50,696 nucleotides of DNA from an uncultured Cryomorphaceae bacterium (GCA_937129395.1 CAKZNE010000144.1:1-50696); one strand, 5' to 3'. Counted from the stretch's first letter, positions 17,352 through 25,401 are shown. Numbers and translations: made by a program. Notes: generated from the letters alone by a model not told the origin.

Positions 17352-18605
17352 ATGGCATATTTATTCACCTCTGAGTCCGTTTCAGAAGGTCATCCCGATA
17401 AAATTTCAGATCAAATTTCCGACGCAATAATTGATCATTTCTTAGCTTTTGATAGAGAATCTAAAGTTGCTTGTGAAACCCTAGTAACTACCGGTCAGGT
17501 TATTTTGGCAGGAGAAATAAAATCTCAAGCTTATGTAGATGTTCAATCTGTGGCAAGGGATGTAATAAAACGTATTGGCTACACAAAAAGTGAATATATG
17601 TTTGATGCAGAAAGCTGTGGTGTTTTATCCGCTTTGCATGAACAATCTCCGGATATAAATCGTGGTGTAGATCGTGGAAATCCTGAAGACCAAGGTGCGG
17701 GTGATCAAGGGATGATGTTTGGATATGCAACCAATGAAACTGAAAACTATATGCCTTTGGCTTTAGACCTAAGTCATAAGATTTTAATTGAATTAGCTGC
17801 AATGCGCAGGGAGTGTTCGGATATTCCCTACTTAAGGCCAGATGCTAAATCTCAGGTTACAATTGAATATTCGGACTCTCATGTACCTCAAAAAATAACT
17901 GACATTGTTGTTTCTACACAGCATGATGATTTTGGGGATGAAAAAAGTATGACTCAGAAAATTCATAAAGATATTGTTGAGCTGCTCATTCCTCGAGTAA
18001 AGAGTAAGCTAAAGCCAGAGCTACAAAAATTGTTTGACGGGAATATTAATTACCATATTAATCCAACAGGTAAGTTTGTAATTGGTGGACCTCATGGTGA
18101 TGCTGGACTTACCGGGAGAAAAATTATCGTTGACACATACGGTGGAAAAGGGGCTCACGGAGGAGGAGCTTTTTCAGGAAAAGATCCAAGTAAGGTAGAC
18201 CGTTCTGCCGCTTACGCAACAAGGCATATTGCAAAAAATGTTGTTGCAGCAGGTGTTGCTGATCAGATTCTTGTTCAGGTTTCTTACGCAATTGGTGTTG
18301 TTGAGCCTATGGGAATTTTTGTGGATACTTATGGTACTGCAAAAGTAAATCTGACAGATGGCGAGATAGCGGAGAAGATTTCAAAAATATTTGATATGAG
18401 ACCAGGTCTAATTGAACAGAGGTTAAAATTAAGAAACCCAATGTACTCAGAAACTGCGGCTTATGGACATATGGGAAGGAAAAACGAAACAGTTTCCAAA
18501 TCCTTTCAAGAGGCTAATGGAAAAGAAATTAAGCTAGATGTGGAATTGTTCACATGGGAAAAGCTTGACTATGTGGATAAGGTAAAAGAAGCATTTGGGC
18601 TTTAA
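17352..18605 (+). CDS. metK: S-adenosylmethionine synthetase
   Basis: This 417-residue cytosolic enzyme makes SAM from ATP and methionine. The N-terminus [21 protein letters not shown] carries the methionine/ATP-site His and Asp. [12 protein letters not shown] is the first family signature, and [19 protein letters not shown] contains the second signature and phosphate-contacting lysine. Its length is slightly above E. coli MetK (384). It is transcribed divergently from the metH operon, with a -7 element and an SAM-II riboswitch in its leader, so it is likely repressed by its own product. A bidirectional-looking terminator follows. Confidence 0.97.
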   Translation: MAYLFTSESVSEGHPDKISDQISDAIIDHFLAFDRESKVACETLVTTGQVILAGEIKSQAYVDVQSVARDVIKRIGYTKSEYMFDAESCGVLSALHEQSPDINRGVDRGNPEDQGAGDQGMMFGYATNETENYMPLALDLSHKILIELAAMRRECSDIPYLRPDAKSQVTIEYSDSHVPQKITDIVVSTQHDDFGDEKSMTQKIHKDIVELLIPRVKSKLKPELQKLFDGNINYHINPTGKFVIGGPHGDAGLTGRKIIVDTYGGKGAHGGGAFSGKDPSKVDRSAAYATRHIAKNVVAAGVADQILVQVSYAIGVVEPMGIFVDTYGTAKVNLTDGEIAEKISKIFDMRPGLIEQRLKLRNPMYSETAAYGHMGRKNETVSKSFQEANGKEIKLDVELFTWEKLDYVDKVKEAFGL

Positions 18606-18626
18606 AATCCAACTAAGGAAAATATA

Positions 18627-18656
18627 AAAGGCTCCGAAATGGAGCCTTTTTTTTTT
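18627..18656. terminator. Terminator after metK, usable in both directions
   Basis: AAGGCTCC-GAAAT-GGAGCCTT is followed by a long T run on the plus strand; on the minus strand the same hairpin is followed by TTTATATTTT. It can serve metK and the converging secreted-protein gene. Confidence 0.9.
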
Positions 18657-18672
18657 GCCAACAATTCAGGTG

Positions 18673-19074
18673 TTATGGTTTTTTTTTTGGAAGAGTTGAA
18701 TACAGTAAGAATCCTTCTTTTCCCTTAAACCGGCACTGGAGAATATAGCCTCCAAAAGAATCCCTTGATTCAATGGACAGGACCTGGATCTTTTCCTTTT
18801 TAAAGATTTGGGATAAGTTTAATGTGGATTCAATATTCTTCACACTTAATGTTTTCCCATCGGAATTTGAAAGAATCTGTTGGATGGATTCATTTTCTCC
18901 ATCTAAGGTAATTATCACAGCCTTACCTCCATTATTGCAATTCAAATTCCCCAACTGATCTTTTTCAAATAGCTCAAATTGAGAGGATCCTTTATCACAA
19001 ATTTCATAAAATATTTGTGCGTCTAAGCTCATTCCTAGAAATAGTAACAAAATGGTAAAAATGTAATTTTTCAT
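18673..19074 (-). CDS. Small secreted protein of unknown function
   Basis: The track ORF starts at 19128 but overlaps the preceding gene. The ATG at 19074 gives MKNYIFTILLLFLGMSLDAQ, a good Sec signal peptide, and a 133-residue protein. The mature part is small, with Cys in YEICDK, NLNCNNGG and LQCRFKG, and predicted beta-strand-like alternation; no known family is recognised. It lies 11 bases downstream of the cysteine-rich lipoprotein gene on the same strand, so the two are probably co-transcribed and may act together in the periplasm. That link is inference from position only. Confidence 0.65.
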   Translation of the reverse strand: MKNYIFTILLLFLGMSLDAQIFYEICDKGSSQFELFEKDQLGNLNCNNGGKAVIITLDGENESIQQILSNSDGKTLSVKNIESTLNLSQIFKKEKIQVLSIESRDSFGGYILQCRFKGKEGFLLYSTLPKKKP

Positions 19075-19085
19075 CTTTTTCGTTT

Positions 19086-19745
19086 TTATTCTTCCCCTCC
19101 TGGTAAGGATTGGATGGTCATTGAACATTCACCTTCACATGTACATTCTGCTGCTGGTGGATTTCCAGGAACCCAACGTTCTCTGCATTTTGCAGTAGGA
19201 AGATCACATGGGCCCGAACAATCTACCTTCATTTTGATTGGCTCTGCCCCTACAGCTCCTAAACTTTTTAGAAAGGCTACACTTTCCTTATTTCCATCTT
19301 CCAACTCAAAGGTATAAATAAGACCAAAATAATTTTCCTGTGTCAACAGATTGACTCGTGTAACCTTATAAGAATTGGTAGAAAAAACAGAAGAAATATG
19401 ATCATTCAACTCATTTAAAAAGGTACCATTTTGAGCCAATAAATCATTAATCATTGCATGCGCATCCTCATCCGAAATAACCTTTTCTTCAGATTGTTCA
19501 CCGACCAATTGAATCTCCAAATGGCAACTTTCGCAAGGGCATTCATAAATATTACTTCCTACTTGAATGTGTTTACATGACCCCTCTGGAAGACAGGACC
19601 CACCACAGGAAACAGCCCATTCCATACCTTCCTCAAAATCAGCAAAACTGGCCTTTTTGGTATTGTTTTCTTTTATGTTCACAGAATCCTTGGAACAAGA
19701 AAACCCCACAGAAATGAGCAGAACAATTAGCATTAAATTTTTCAT
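19086..19745 (-). CDS. Cysteine-rich lipoprotein with a duplicated six-Cys module
   Basis: The protein has 219 residues, with a lipobox Cys at residue 17 (VGFSC). Two similar modules flank a Cys-free middle domain. Module 1 has Cys 47, 51, 57, 69, 71 and 74; module 2 has Cys 176, 180, 187, 201, 203 and 207. Both follow C-x3-C-x5/6-C-x11/13-C-x-C-x2/3-C and end in a similar strand (HLEIQ / SMTIQ). The spacing could support disulfide-bonded knots or metal binding. I do not recognise a named family. It is followed at 11 bases by a small secreted-protein gene. A TAATTTTG -7-like element and a GATTAA-N5-TTAATC inverted repeat lie upstream. Confidence 0.75.
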   Translation of the reverse strand: MKNLMLIVLLISVGFSCSKDSVNIKENNTKKASFADFEEGMEWAVSCGGSCLPEGSCKHIQVGSNIYECPCESCHLEIQLVGEQSEEKVISDEDAHAMINDLLAQNGTFLNELNDHISSVFSTNSYKVTRVNLLTQENYFGLIYTFELEDGNKESVAFLKSLGAVGAEPIKMKVDCSGPCDLPTAKCRERWVPGNPPAAECTCEGECSMTIQSLPGGEE

Positions 19746-19785
19746 AAAAAATTTGTTTTGATTAATTAATTTAATCGAATATAAA

Positions 19786-19793
19786 CAAAATTA
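19786..19793 (-). promoter_or_regulatory. Candidate -7 element for the Cys-rich lipoprotein operon
   Basis: On the minus strand TAATTTTG matches TAnnTTTG about 40 bases upstream of the lipoprotein start. The leader then contains GATTAA-TTAAT-TTAATC, an inverted repeat that could bind a regulator. No -33 TTG is seen at ideal spacing. Confidence 0.35.
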
Positions 19794-19810
19794 ATACAGT
19801 AACGCCATTC

Positions 19811-20008
19811 TTATTCGTCTTCCAATTGAAAAATGTCTTCAACTTTTACTTCAAACACCTTGGCTAATTTTAAAGCTAATACTGTGGATGGGACATATTT
19901 GGAAGATTCCATGGCATTTATGGTTTGCCTACTAACGCCAATAAGTTTAGCCAAATTATCTTGGGTCAAATTCTTTATTGCTCTTTGTACTTTTAGGTTA
20001 TTCTTCAT
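19811..20008 (-). CDS. Small XRE-family (Cro/CI-like) transcriptional regulator
   Basis: The 65-residue protein is almost entirely one HTH_3 domain: QRAIKNLTQDNLAKLIGVSRQTINAMESSKYVPSTVLALKLAKVF, with the recognition helix in SRQTINAME. It belongs to the short single-domain regulators (YozG-like) commonly found next to a small membrane protein in Gram-positives and Bacteroidota. Its ATG overlaps the stop of the upstream membrane-protein gene (ATGA), a strong sign of a translationally coupled pair. Autoregulation through the palindrome at 20540-20559 is plausible but inferred. Confidence 0.9.
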   Translation of the reverse strand: MKNNLKVQRAIKNLTQDNLAKLIGVSRQTINAMESSKYVPSTVLALKLAKVFEVKVEDIFQLEDE

Positions 20009-20490
20009 CCTAACTGTCTTTTTCCTTTTCGTAATCCTAGATTAAAATGAATAATAAATAATACAAAAACCGAGTAGAGATTAAAAATCATAACATTTAA
20101 AAAGCTAAAGCTGTAAAATAATATCAGGCACAAAAACATTAGGATACTATTTACGAAAGTCGCCCAAAGCAAAGACTCCAATCTTTTTTGCGCGATGAAC
20201 TCGTCCTCGTCTTTCTCTTTACTAAAGGTTAAAAGAACGCAGCCCAAAAGGATCATCACCCCTAAAATTTCATTGGTTAGGTTATCAGAAATCATATGAA
20301 AAGTGCTTCCGCTTTCCTTTGCCTTTTGATCGAAGATAAAATCGGTTTGAAACAAACTTGGTATTTCTACATCTAAAGCTTGCACCTCAAAATTTTGGAG
20401 AAGTGCAAAAAGACCCATTATGGAAAAGGGAATAAAAATCATCCAACCCCATAGCTTGTATTTTGCGGGTAATAAAAATCTTGTTTTCAT
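20005..20490 (-). CDS. Small integral membrane protein paired with the XRE regulator
   Basis: The 161-residue protein has about four hydrophobic segments: one near residues 14-31, one near 75-90, and two between about 108 and 150. A charged cytosolic stretch, SKEKDEDEFIAQKRLESLLWA, separates the middle ones. This DE-x-I-x2-K-R-x3-S/A layout resembles DUF2178/DUF3796-like membrane proteins that accompany small XRE regulators. The biochemical role is unknown; a signal-sensing partner for the regulator is one possibility. It is the first gene of the two-gene operon, with a TACGTTTG -7 element and a 20-base palindrome upstream. Confidence 0.75.
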   Translation of the reverse strand: MKTRFLLPAKYKLWGWMIFIPFSIMGLFALLQNFEVQALDVEIPSLFQTDFIFDQKAKESGSTFHMISDNLTNEILGVMILLGCVLLTFSKEKDEDEFIAQKRLESLLWATFVNSILMFLCLILFYSFSFLNVMIFNLYSVFVLFIIHFNLGLRKGKRQLG

Positions 20491-20515
20491 AATTGTGAAT
20501 AGTTTAATTACACAA

Positions 20516-20559
20516 CAAACGTAATGAATTTTTTACTTAATGTAAAACAAACTTTACAT
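20516..20559 (-). promoter_or_regulatory. Promoter element and palindromic operator candidate for the membrane protein-XRE operon
   Basis: On the minus strand TACGTTTG (20516-20523) matches the -7 consensus. Just upstream, covering the -33 region, is the perfect inverted repeat ATGTAAA-N6-TTTACAT (20540-20559), a shape typical of dimeric HTH regulator sites. Binding there would block the -33 element. Confidence 0.5.
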
Positions 20560-20572
20560 ATTGAGCCAAAAA

Positions 20573-20600
20573 TAAAGCCCCTTATCTCACAAGAGGCTTT
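20573..20600 (-). terminator. Terminator after ilvE
   Basis: On the minus strand AAAGCC-t-CTT pairs with AAG-g-GGCTTT across a 7-base loop and is followed by ATTTTT, just past the ilvE stop. Confidence 0.75.
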
Positions 20601-20616
20601 AAATCAATTACTTGAA

Positions 20617-21666
20617 TTAATCCAAAATGGTCATCCAATTATACTTATCCTCTTTAACACCCATTCGGATAGCAGTTAACTCTTCTTTAATAGCCATTGC
20701 AAAACCATCTGCCGGAGTTTCTATTTCAAAATCCTCTCCTCTAAATCCTATTGTAGAGATTTGACTAACAACCGCTGCCGTTCCCATTCCAAATGCCTCT
20801 TTTAATCTCCCTTCCTTCAAAGCTGTCATTACTTCTTCAACTTTAATGGGTCTTTCCTCTACCTTAAGTTTTCCTCCGTCTTTTGCTAGGGTAAGTATAC
20901 TATCTCTAGTAATACCTGCCAAAATTCTATCACTTAAAGGAGGGGTGATAAAAGAATCGTCGATTACAAAACCAATATTCATGGTTCCTGACTCTTCAAT
21001 TAATTCATGGCTTTTATGATCTGTCCAAACAATCTGTGTGTATCCTTCTTTCTTTGCTTCATTTGTTGCGTAAAATGCACCTCCGTAGTTCCCTGCACAT
21101 TTTGTGGAGCCAACACCACCGCTTGCACTTCGTGTATAAGTTTCTTCAATCTTCACTTTTACATCACCTGAATAATAAGGACCAACCGGGCTCATAATAA
21201 TGCAAAAAGTATATTCTTCAGACGGTCTCGCTGCAACGAATTCTGAGCTACCGAACATAAATGGTCTTAAATAAAGAGAATGCCCCTTTTTTTTAGGAAC
21301 CCAAGCTTTATCAATTTTAACCAATTCTGCTATTCCTTCTACAAACAATTCTTCTGGAAACTCAGGCATAAACATCCTTCTCGCCGAATGATTCAGGCGT
21401 TTGGCATTCATATCTTCTCTAAAAATACCCACTCTTCCATCCTGCATATAATAAGCCTTTTGCCCTTCAAATAAGGCTTGACCGTAATGAAGAGTATGTA
21501 GTGCTGGAGTAAATGAAATTGGGCCATAGGGTTTAATTTCAGGCTCTTCCCAGGCTCCATCTTTGTAGGTACAAACCAACATATGATCACTGAATTGGGT
21601 ACCAAAAATTAAATTATCGAAATCTACATCGCCAATTCTTGAAGATTTTGCTTTAGTAATATTCAT
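20617..21666 (-). CDS. ilvE: Branched-chain amino acid aminotransferase
   Basis: This 349-residue fold-type IV PLP enzyme transfers amino groups between glutamate and the keto acids of Leu, Ile and Val. Diagnostic segments are YGQALFEGQKAY, LYLRPFMFGSSE, and GVGSTKCAGNYGG, which holds the PLP-binding Lys, followed by WTDHKSHELIEESGTMNIGFVI and TPPLSDRILAGITRDSIL. The length and motifs match the larger, eukaryote-like BCAT group frequent in Bacteroidota. It is a single-gene unit with its own terminator, divergent from the DUF4920 gene. No other ilv genes are nearby. Confidence 0.95.
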   Translation of the reverse strand: MNITKAKSSRIGDVDFDNLIFGTQFSDHMLVCTYKDGAWEEPEIKPYGPISFTPALHTLHYGQALFEGQKAYYMQDGRVGIFREDMNAKRLNHSARRMFMPEFPEELFVEGIAELVKIDKAWVPKKKGHSLYLRPFMFGSSEFVAARPSEEYTFCIIMSPVGPYYSGDVKVKIEETYTRSASGGVGSTKCAGNYGGAFYATNEAKKEGYTQIVWTDHKSHELIEESGTMNIGFVIDDSFITPPLSDRILAGITRDSILTLAKDGGKLKVEERPIKVEEVMTALKEGRLKEAFGMGTAAVVSQISTIGFRGEDFEIETPADGFAMAIKEELTAIRMGVKEDKYNWMTILD

Positions 21667-21712
21667 ATATTTTTAGTCTCAGGGTGAATTAAGCAAAAAA
21701 GGTAGGGATTTG

Positions 21713-21720
21713 TATATTTG
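21713..21720 (+). promoter_or_regulatory. Candidate -7 element for the DUF4920 operon
   Basis: TATATTTG fits TAnnTTTG and is 24 bases before the DUF4920 start. No ideal -33 TTG is visible. Confidence 0.45.
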
Positions 21721-21744
21721 CTCCAATAAAATGAGAATAACAAA

Positions 21745-22245
21745 ATGAAAAAAATTACTTTCTTTCTAGTTTCCCTTGCCATGCTTAGCGCTTGCAATAA
21801 TACTACAAATCAAGAGGAGGAGAAAATCGAAACCGAAAATACTGAGATAACTGTTGACTATCAATATTATGGTGATACAATTTCAGCAGAGAATGCTATC
21901 GAAGCTTCTAAACTTTATGCTATGCTTGAAGGTCAAGACTCCCTAGTGGTTAAAGTAAAAGGGGTTGTAAATCAATCATGTGTAAAAAAAGGTTGCTGGA
22001 TGAAAATGGATATTGGCGACGGAAAAGAAATGCGTGTTTCTTTTAAAGATTATGGATTTTTTGTACCAACTAATCTTGGTGGCGAAACTGCAACTATTGA
22101 AGGAATTGCCAAAATCACCACAACTAGCGTTGAAGATTTAAAACATTATGCAGAGGATGGAGGTCAAAGTGAAGAAGAAATTGCAGCGATAACCGAACCA
22201 GAAGTTGCAATTAGCTACGTTGCCACCGGTGTAATTATCGAATAA
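21745..22245 (+). CDS. DUF4920 domain-containing lipoprotein
   Basis: The protein has 166 residues. The signal MKKITFFLVSLAMLSAC places the lipobox Cys at about residue 17. The mature part contains the DUF4920 signature region: VKGVVNQSCVKKGCWMKMDIGDG followed by MRVSFKDYGFFVPTNLGGETATIEG. This is a small OB-like beta domain with two invariant cysteines, found mostly in Bacteroidota and of unknown function. It is the first of four closely spaced genes; the next encodes a haem c lipoprotein 9 bases downstream. A redox or metal-related role is suggested by the CxxxxC pair and the cytochrome neighbour, but this is speculation. Confidence 0.88.
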   Translation: MKKITFFLVSLAMLSACNNTTNQEEEKIETENTEITVDYQYYGDTISAENAIEASKLYAMLEGQDSLVVKVKGVVNQSCVKKGCWMKMDIGDGKEMRVSFKDYGFFVPTNLGGETATIEGIAKITTTSVEDLKHYAEDGGQSEEEIAAITEPEVAISYVATGVIIE

Positions 22246-22254
22246 AACAGATTG

Positions 22255-22716
22255 ATGTCTAAAAAACTGATCATAGGATGCTTCTTAATCGGAGCATCCT
22301 TTTTTTTGGCCTGTGAGCAAGTTATTGAACAGGAAACTAAAAGCATTCCCAAAAAGGAAAAGAAGCTGGAAATGTACCAAGACTCCGAATTGGCCTTGCT
22401 TATGCGAAAAATGTATAAGGATAATTTGGAGATTAGGGATAGTATAATTAGTGGGGAAATTCCTGAATCTTTTCCAGAAGACTTTTACAGCATCCATACA
22501 GCAAATGCTACAGAGCCCGAAAAATTAGATGACACCTTTAGAGCTTTGGCCGACACCTACCTTAATAACATGAAAATTATTACCAAGGCAAAAAATAGTG
22601 AAGAAGCAAAGGCTGCCTATAATAATATGATTAATACCTGTGCGAGTTGTCACACTTTGTATTGTCCTGGCCCATTGGCGAAAATAAAAAAAATGAAAAT
22701 TCCCCTTGAAAACTAG
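22255..22716 (+). CDS. Haem c lipoprotein, cytochrome c'-like
   Basis: The track begins at a TTG (22252). The ATG at 22255 is preferred and gives MSKKLIIGCFLIGASFFLAC, a lipoprotein signal with Cys20, and 153 residues in total. The mature protein is helical, with a single haem-attachment motif CASCH (C129, C132, H133) near the C-terminus, as in class II cytochromes c (cytochrome c'). Another Cys follows in TLYCPGP. It is likely an envelope-anchored monohaem protein for electron transfer or ligand binding. The gene lies 9 bases after the DUF4920 gene and overlaps mnmD by 11 bases. Confidence 0.82.
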   Translation: MSKKLIIGCFLIGASFFLACEQVIEQETKSIPKKEKKLEMYQDSELALLMRKMYKDNLEIRDSIISGEIPESFPEDFYSIHTANATEPEKLDDTFRALADTYLNNMKIITKAKNSEEAKAAYNNMINTCASCHTLYCPGPLAKIKKMKIPLEN

Positions 22717-23401
22717 GCAAATCGTAAAAACCAATGACGATTCTTCCACGCTATTTGTTCCGGAACTGAATCAACATTACCATTCCATCCATGGGGCCAT
22801 TCAAGAATCGCAGCATGTTTTTATTGATGCTGGTTTTAATTTTAAGAAAGATTTTAACCCTTTAAAAATATTCGAAGCGGGGTTTGGGACTGGTTTAAAT
22901 GCATTTATGACCATGCAAAACGCAAGATCTGAGAACCTTTCTTGTGAATATTGGGCGATAGAAAAGTATCCCCTTTCGGACCAAGAAGCCTCCCATTTAA
23001 ATTACCCAAGTCTTTTGGATTCTGAATCTTCAACCAAACATTTCTTGGAACTGCATAATTCCTCTTGGGGAGAGTTAAATAAAATGCACGATTTTTTTCA
23101 CCTTAAAAAAATCCAAGGTGATTTAAAAGAAATTGAACTACCAACAAATTATTTCGACCTTATTTATTATGATGCATTTGCCCCATCTTCGCAAGCCGAT
23201 TTATGGACAATTGAGGTTTTTAAAAAAATGTACGACTGCCTAAAAAACAATGGCACATTGGTAAGTTACTGTGTAAAGGGAGATGTAAGGAGAAATATGG
23301 CCGCCGCTGGCTTTAAAGTAGACAAAATCCCAGGGCCGCCTGGAAAAAGAGAAATGGCAAGAGCCACTGCAATAAAACCCCAATCGGATGCTTCCAAATA
23401 A
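22706..23401 (+). CDS. mnmD: tRNA 5-methylaminomethyl-2-thiouridine methyltransferase (MnmD)
   Basis: This 231-residue SAM-dependent enzyme carries out the last methylation of mnm5s2U at tRNA position 34, corresponding to the N-terminal half of the bifunctional E. coli MnmC. The N-terminal YHSIHGAIQESQHVF is the DUF752/MnmD hallmark. FEAGFGTGLNAF is SAM motif I, and YYDAFAPSSQADLWT is the active-site segment. The oxidoreductase half (MnmC C-domain) is absent, as is usual in Bacteroidota. The start must be TTG at 22706, since an in-frame TGA lies four codons upstream and no ATG is available. It overlaps the cytochrome gene by 11 bases and the NUDIX gene by 14. Confidence 0.92.
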   Translation: MKTRQIVKTNDDSSTLFVPELNQHYHSIHGAIQESQHVFIDAGFNFKKDFNPLKIFEAGFGTGLNAFMTMQNARSENLSCEYWAIEKYPLSDQEASHLNYPSLLDSESSTKHFLELHNSSWGELNKMHDFFHLKKIQGDLKEIELPTNYFDLIYYDAFAPSSQADLWTIEVFKKMYDCLKNNGTLVSYCVKGDVRRNMAAAGFKVDKIPGPPGKREMARATAIKPQSDASK

Positions 23402-23843
23402 GTTTACCATTCGGGTTTATGGGCTCCTTGTCCACAAGGCCAATGTTTTACTTTCTAAAGAATATATAAAGGGCGAAAATTATATAAAACTCCCAGGCGG
23501 TGGTTTGGAATTTGGCGAAGGAGTTTTGGACTGCCTACAACGTGAATTCAAGGAAGAATTGGATTTGGACGTCACCGTAAAGGGTCATTTTTATACTACA
23601 GAAGGTTATTTTCCTTCTGCTTTCGACCCATCGATTCAGGTCGTTAGTTTGTATTATTTTGTTGAAACTGATTCAATTGAAAAAATCCCAATAAAAGATG
23701 AGTTCGAAACTCAAAGTCTTAAGAAATTTGGAGATCAAATCGTTTATTGGTGTCCAATAAATGAGCTTGATAGGCAGAACCTAAAACTTCCTATTGACAA
23801 AATTGTGTTGGAAAAACTAAAACGAGAGTCTTCTTTCAACTAA
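23388..23843 (+). CDS. NUDIX hydrolase
   Basis: The 151-residue protein has a Nudix box GGGLEFGEGVLDCLQREFKEELDLDV, fitting Gx5Ex7REUxEExGU. It would hydrolyse a nucleoside-diphosphate-linked substrate using divalent metal. The substrate cannot be read from sequence; short stand-alone Nudix proteins include (d)NTP, ADP-ribose and nucleotide-sugar pyrophosphatases. Its ATG lies within the mnmD 3' end (14-base overlap), so it belongs to that operon. The 3' end overlaps the convergent hypothetical gene by 27 bases. Confidence 0.9.
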   Translation: MLPNKFTIRVYGLLVHKANVLLSKEYIKGENYIKLPGGGLEFGEGVLDCLQREFKEELDLDVTVKGHFYTTEGYFPSAFDPSIQVVSLYYFVETDSIEKIPIKDEFETQSLKKFGDQIVYWCPINELDRQNLKLPIDKIVLEKLKRESSFN

Positions 23844-24386
23844 TTTTTTGATCTCGGAATACATTTTTTTCGGCGACCATTTTTGCCAATCAAGATCATC
23901 GAGTTCCCCACCAGAAATTAAATATTGATCAACATTATAGTCCGTCATTTCTTGCAAAACATGTTCTCTGAAATTTATTAGACAGACCCAGCCTTCATCA
24001 AGCTCTTCTTGCCATTCTTCATAATACTCTGTGTCGCTTGCATGAAAATTTAGGATATTTTCACCAATTAGAATAAACTTATTCACCCCTTTCCACATGA
24101 TAGGCTCCAAAATATCTCTTTTCAAAACCATTATATCATTGTGCAAGAGATCATTCCACTCTCCTATAAATTCCAAAACCGTGAAACCCTCTTCATAATC
24201 GGTAAATAATTGTTTTACGAATAAAGTTTCGGCGCCAAAAAAATCCCATTGAGGATGAATAATATGGTCGTAAATTTTATCAGTAAAATACACTTCGCTA
24301 TTTTGGTATCCGTAAAAGGGCGACAATGAATCTTGGCTGGCTAAATAAATATGACGCCATAGATAGTGGGGCTCTAGGCTATGCAT
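23817..24386 (-). CDS. Conserved hypothetical protein
   Basis: The 189-residue soluble protein is rich in aromatic and acidic residues and has no signal peptide or membrane segment. Segments such as HPQWDFFGAETLFVK, LEFIGEWNDLLHNDIM and KFILIGENILNFHA look strongly conserved, and I recall similar unnamed proteins from other Bacteroidota. No catalytic motif is recognised. It converges on the NUDIX gene with a 27-base coding overlap, an arrangement that could produce antisense transcripts. It is transcribed divergently from the TIGR01777 gene. Confidence 0.75.
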   Translation of the reverse strand: MHSLEPHYLWRHIYLASQDSLSPFYGYQNSEVYFTDKIYDHIIHPQWDFFGAETLFVKQLFTDYEEGFTVLEFIGEWNDLLHNDIMVLKRDILEPIMWKGVNKFILIGENILNFHASDTEYYEEWQEELDEGWVCLINFREHVLQEMTDYNVDQYLISGGELDDLDWQKWSPKKMYSEIKKLVERRLSF

Positions 24387-24452
24387 ATGAAAAAGGTTGT
24401 AGAATTATAAACAAGGTGGGCTTTGATTTGTTTTACCTATTAAAACTATTTA

Positions 24453-25343
24453 ATGAAAATACTAATTACCGGAGGTACTGGCTTATTGGGAGGCGAAATT
24501 AGCAAACAACTTTTAGCAAAAGGTCATCAGGTTGTTTTTCTCAGTCGAAACCCTAAAAAGGATTCTGCCATCCGTCAATTTAAATGGTTGCCAGAAAAGG
24601 GAGACTTAGACGTTGAGGCACTTCAAGGAGTTGATTGCATCATAAACTTGGCAGGTTCAAAAATAAACCACCGCTGGACTAATGAGTATAAAAAACAAAT
24701 CATTAATAGCAGAACCGACTCTTTAAATACGCTTTATAAATTTTTAGACAAGGAAAAGAACCAAGTTAAATTTCTAATTTCCGCTTCTGCTGTTGGTTAT
24801 TATCCTCATAGTTTTTCAAAGAATTATACCGAGGAAGATGCTCCTGGAGATTCGTTTCTTTCAGACGTTTGTGAAAGATGGGAGGCTGCGGCATTAAAAA
24901 TTAATGAATTAAATATAAAAACCTCAATAATTAGAATCGGAATTGTTTTAAGTAAAAACGGAGGAGCTTTAAAGGAGATGTTAAAACCCTTTAAGCTTGG
25001 TCTAGGATCACCACTGGCAAATGGCGAACAATGGATGCCTTGGATTCATATTCAGGATTTATCCAGGATTTTCATTTTTATTGCTGAACATGAAATTCAA
25101 GGAATTTTTAATGGAGTTAGTCCGGAAGGAATCCGGAATAAAGATTTTAGCAAACTATTGGCAAAAGTTTTGGGAAAACCTTATTTCGCTCCTAATGTCC
25201 CTAAACTTGCTTTAAAAATAATAATGGGCGAATCTGCGGCCATTGCTTTACACAGCACAAAAGTGAGTTCTGAAAAGATCCAAAAAGCTGGTTTTGAATT
25301 TAAATTTGAAAAGCTAGAAACAGCCTTGAAAGAATTAATTTAG
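24453..25343 (+). CDS. TIGR01777 family NAD(P)-binding oxidoreductase (YfcH-like)
   Basis: This 296-residue atypical SDR begins with the Rossmann motif LITGGTGLLGGEI. Family-specific segments follow: CIINLAGSKINHRWT, IINSRTDS, LISASAVGYYP, and PLANGEQWMPWIHIQDL. The C-terminal DUF1731-like region includes KVLGKPYFAPNVPKLALKI. Members are often called epimerases or cell-division-inhibitor-like proteins, but the reaction is not established. It is a single gene followed by a hairpin shared with the convergent rpsT. Confidence 0.92.
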   Translation: MKILITGGTGLLGGEISKQLLAKGHQVVFLSRNPKKDSAIRQFKWLPEKGDLDVEALQGVDCIINLAGSKINHRWTNEYKKQIINSRTDSLNTLYKFLDKEKNQVKFLISASAVGYYPHSFSKNYTEEDAPGDSFLSDVCERWEAAALKINELNIKTSIIRIGIVLSKNGGALKEMLKPFKLGLGSPLANGEQWMPWIHIQDLSRIFIFIAEHEIQGIFNGVSPEGIRNKDFSKLLAKVLGKPYFAPNVPKLALKIIMGESAAIALHSTKVSSEKIQKAGFEFKFEKLETALKELI

Positions 25344-25352
25344 AAACAAAAA

Positions 25353-25379
25353 AAAAGCCCTGACAAAATCAGAGCTTTT
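25353..25379. terminator. Terminator between the TIGR01777 gene and rpsT
   Basis: AAAAGC-c-CTGA pairs with TCAG-a-GCTTTT. The A run on the left gives the minus strand a good T tract for rpsT; on the plus strand the hairpin is followed by a weaker AT-rich tail. Confidence 0.8.
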
Positions 25380-25401
25380 AAAATATTATTAAGTAAGGCT
25401 T

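Noticed and set aside
22252-22254. TTG start for the cytochrome gene as given in the ORF track
   Set aside because: The next codon is ATG at 22255 and gives the same signal peptide without the extra residue.
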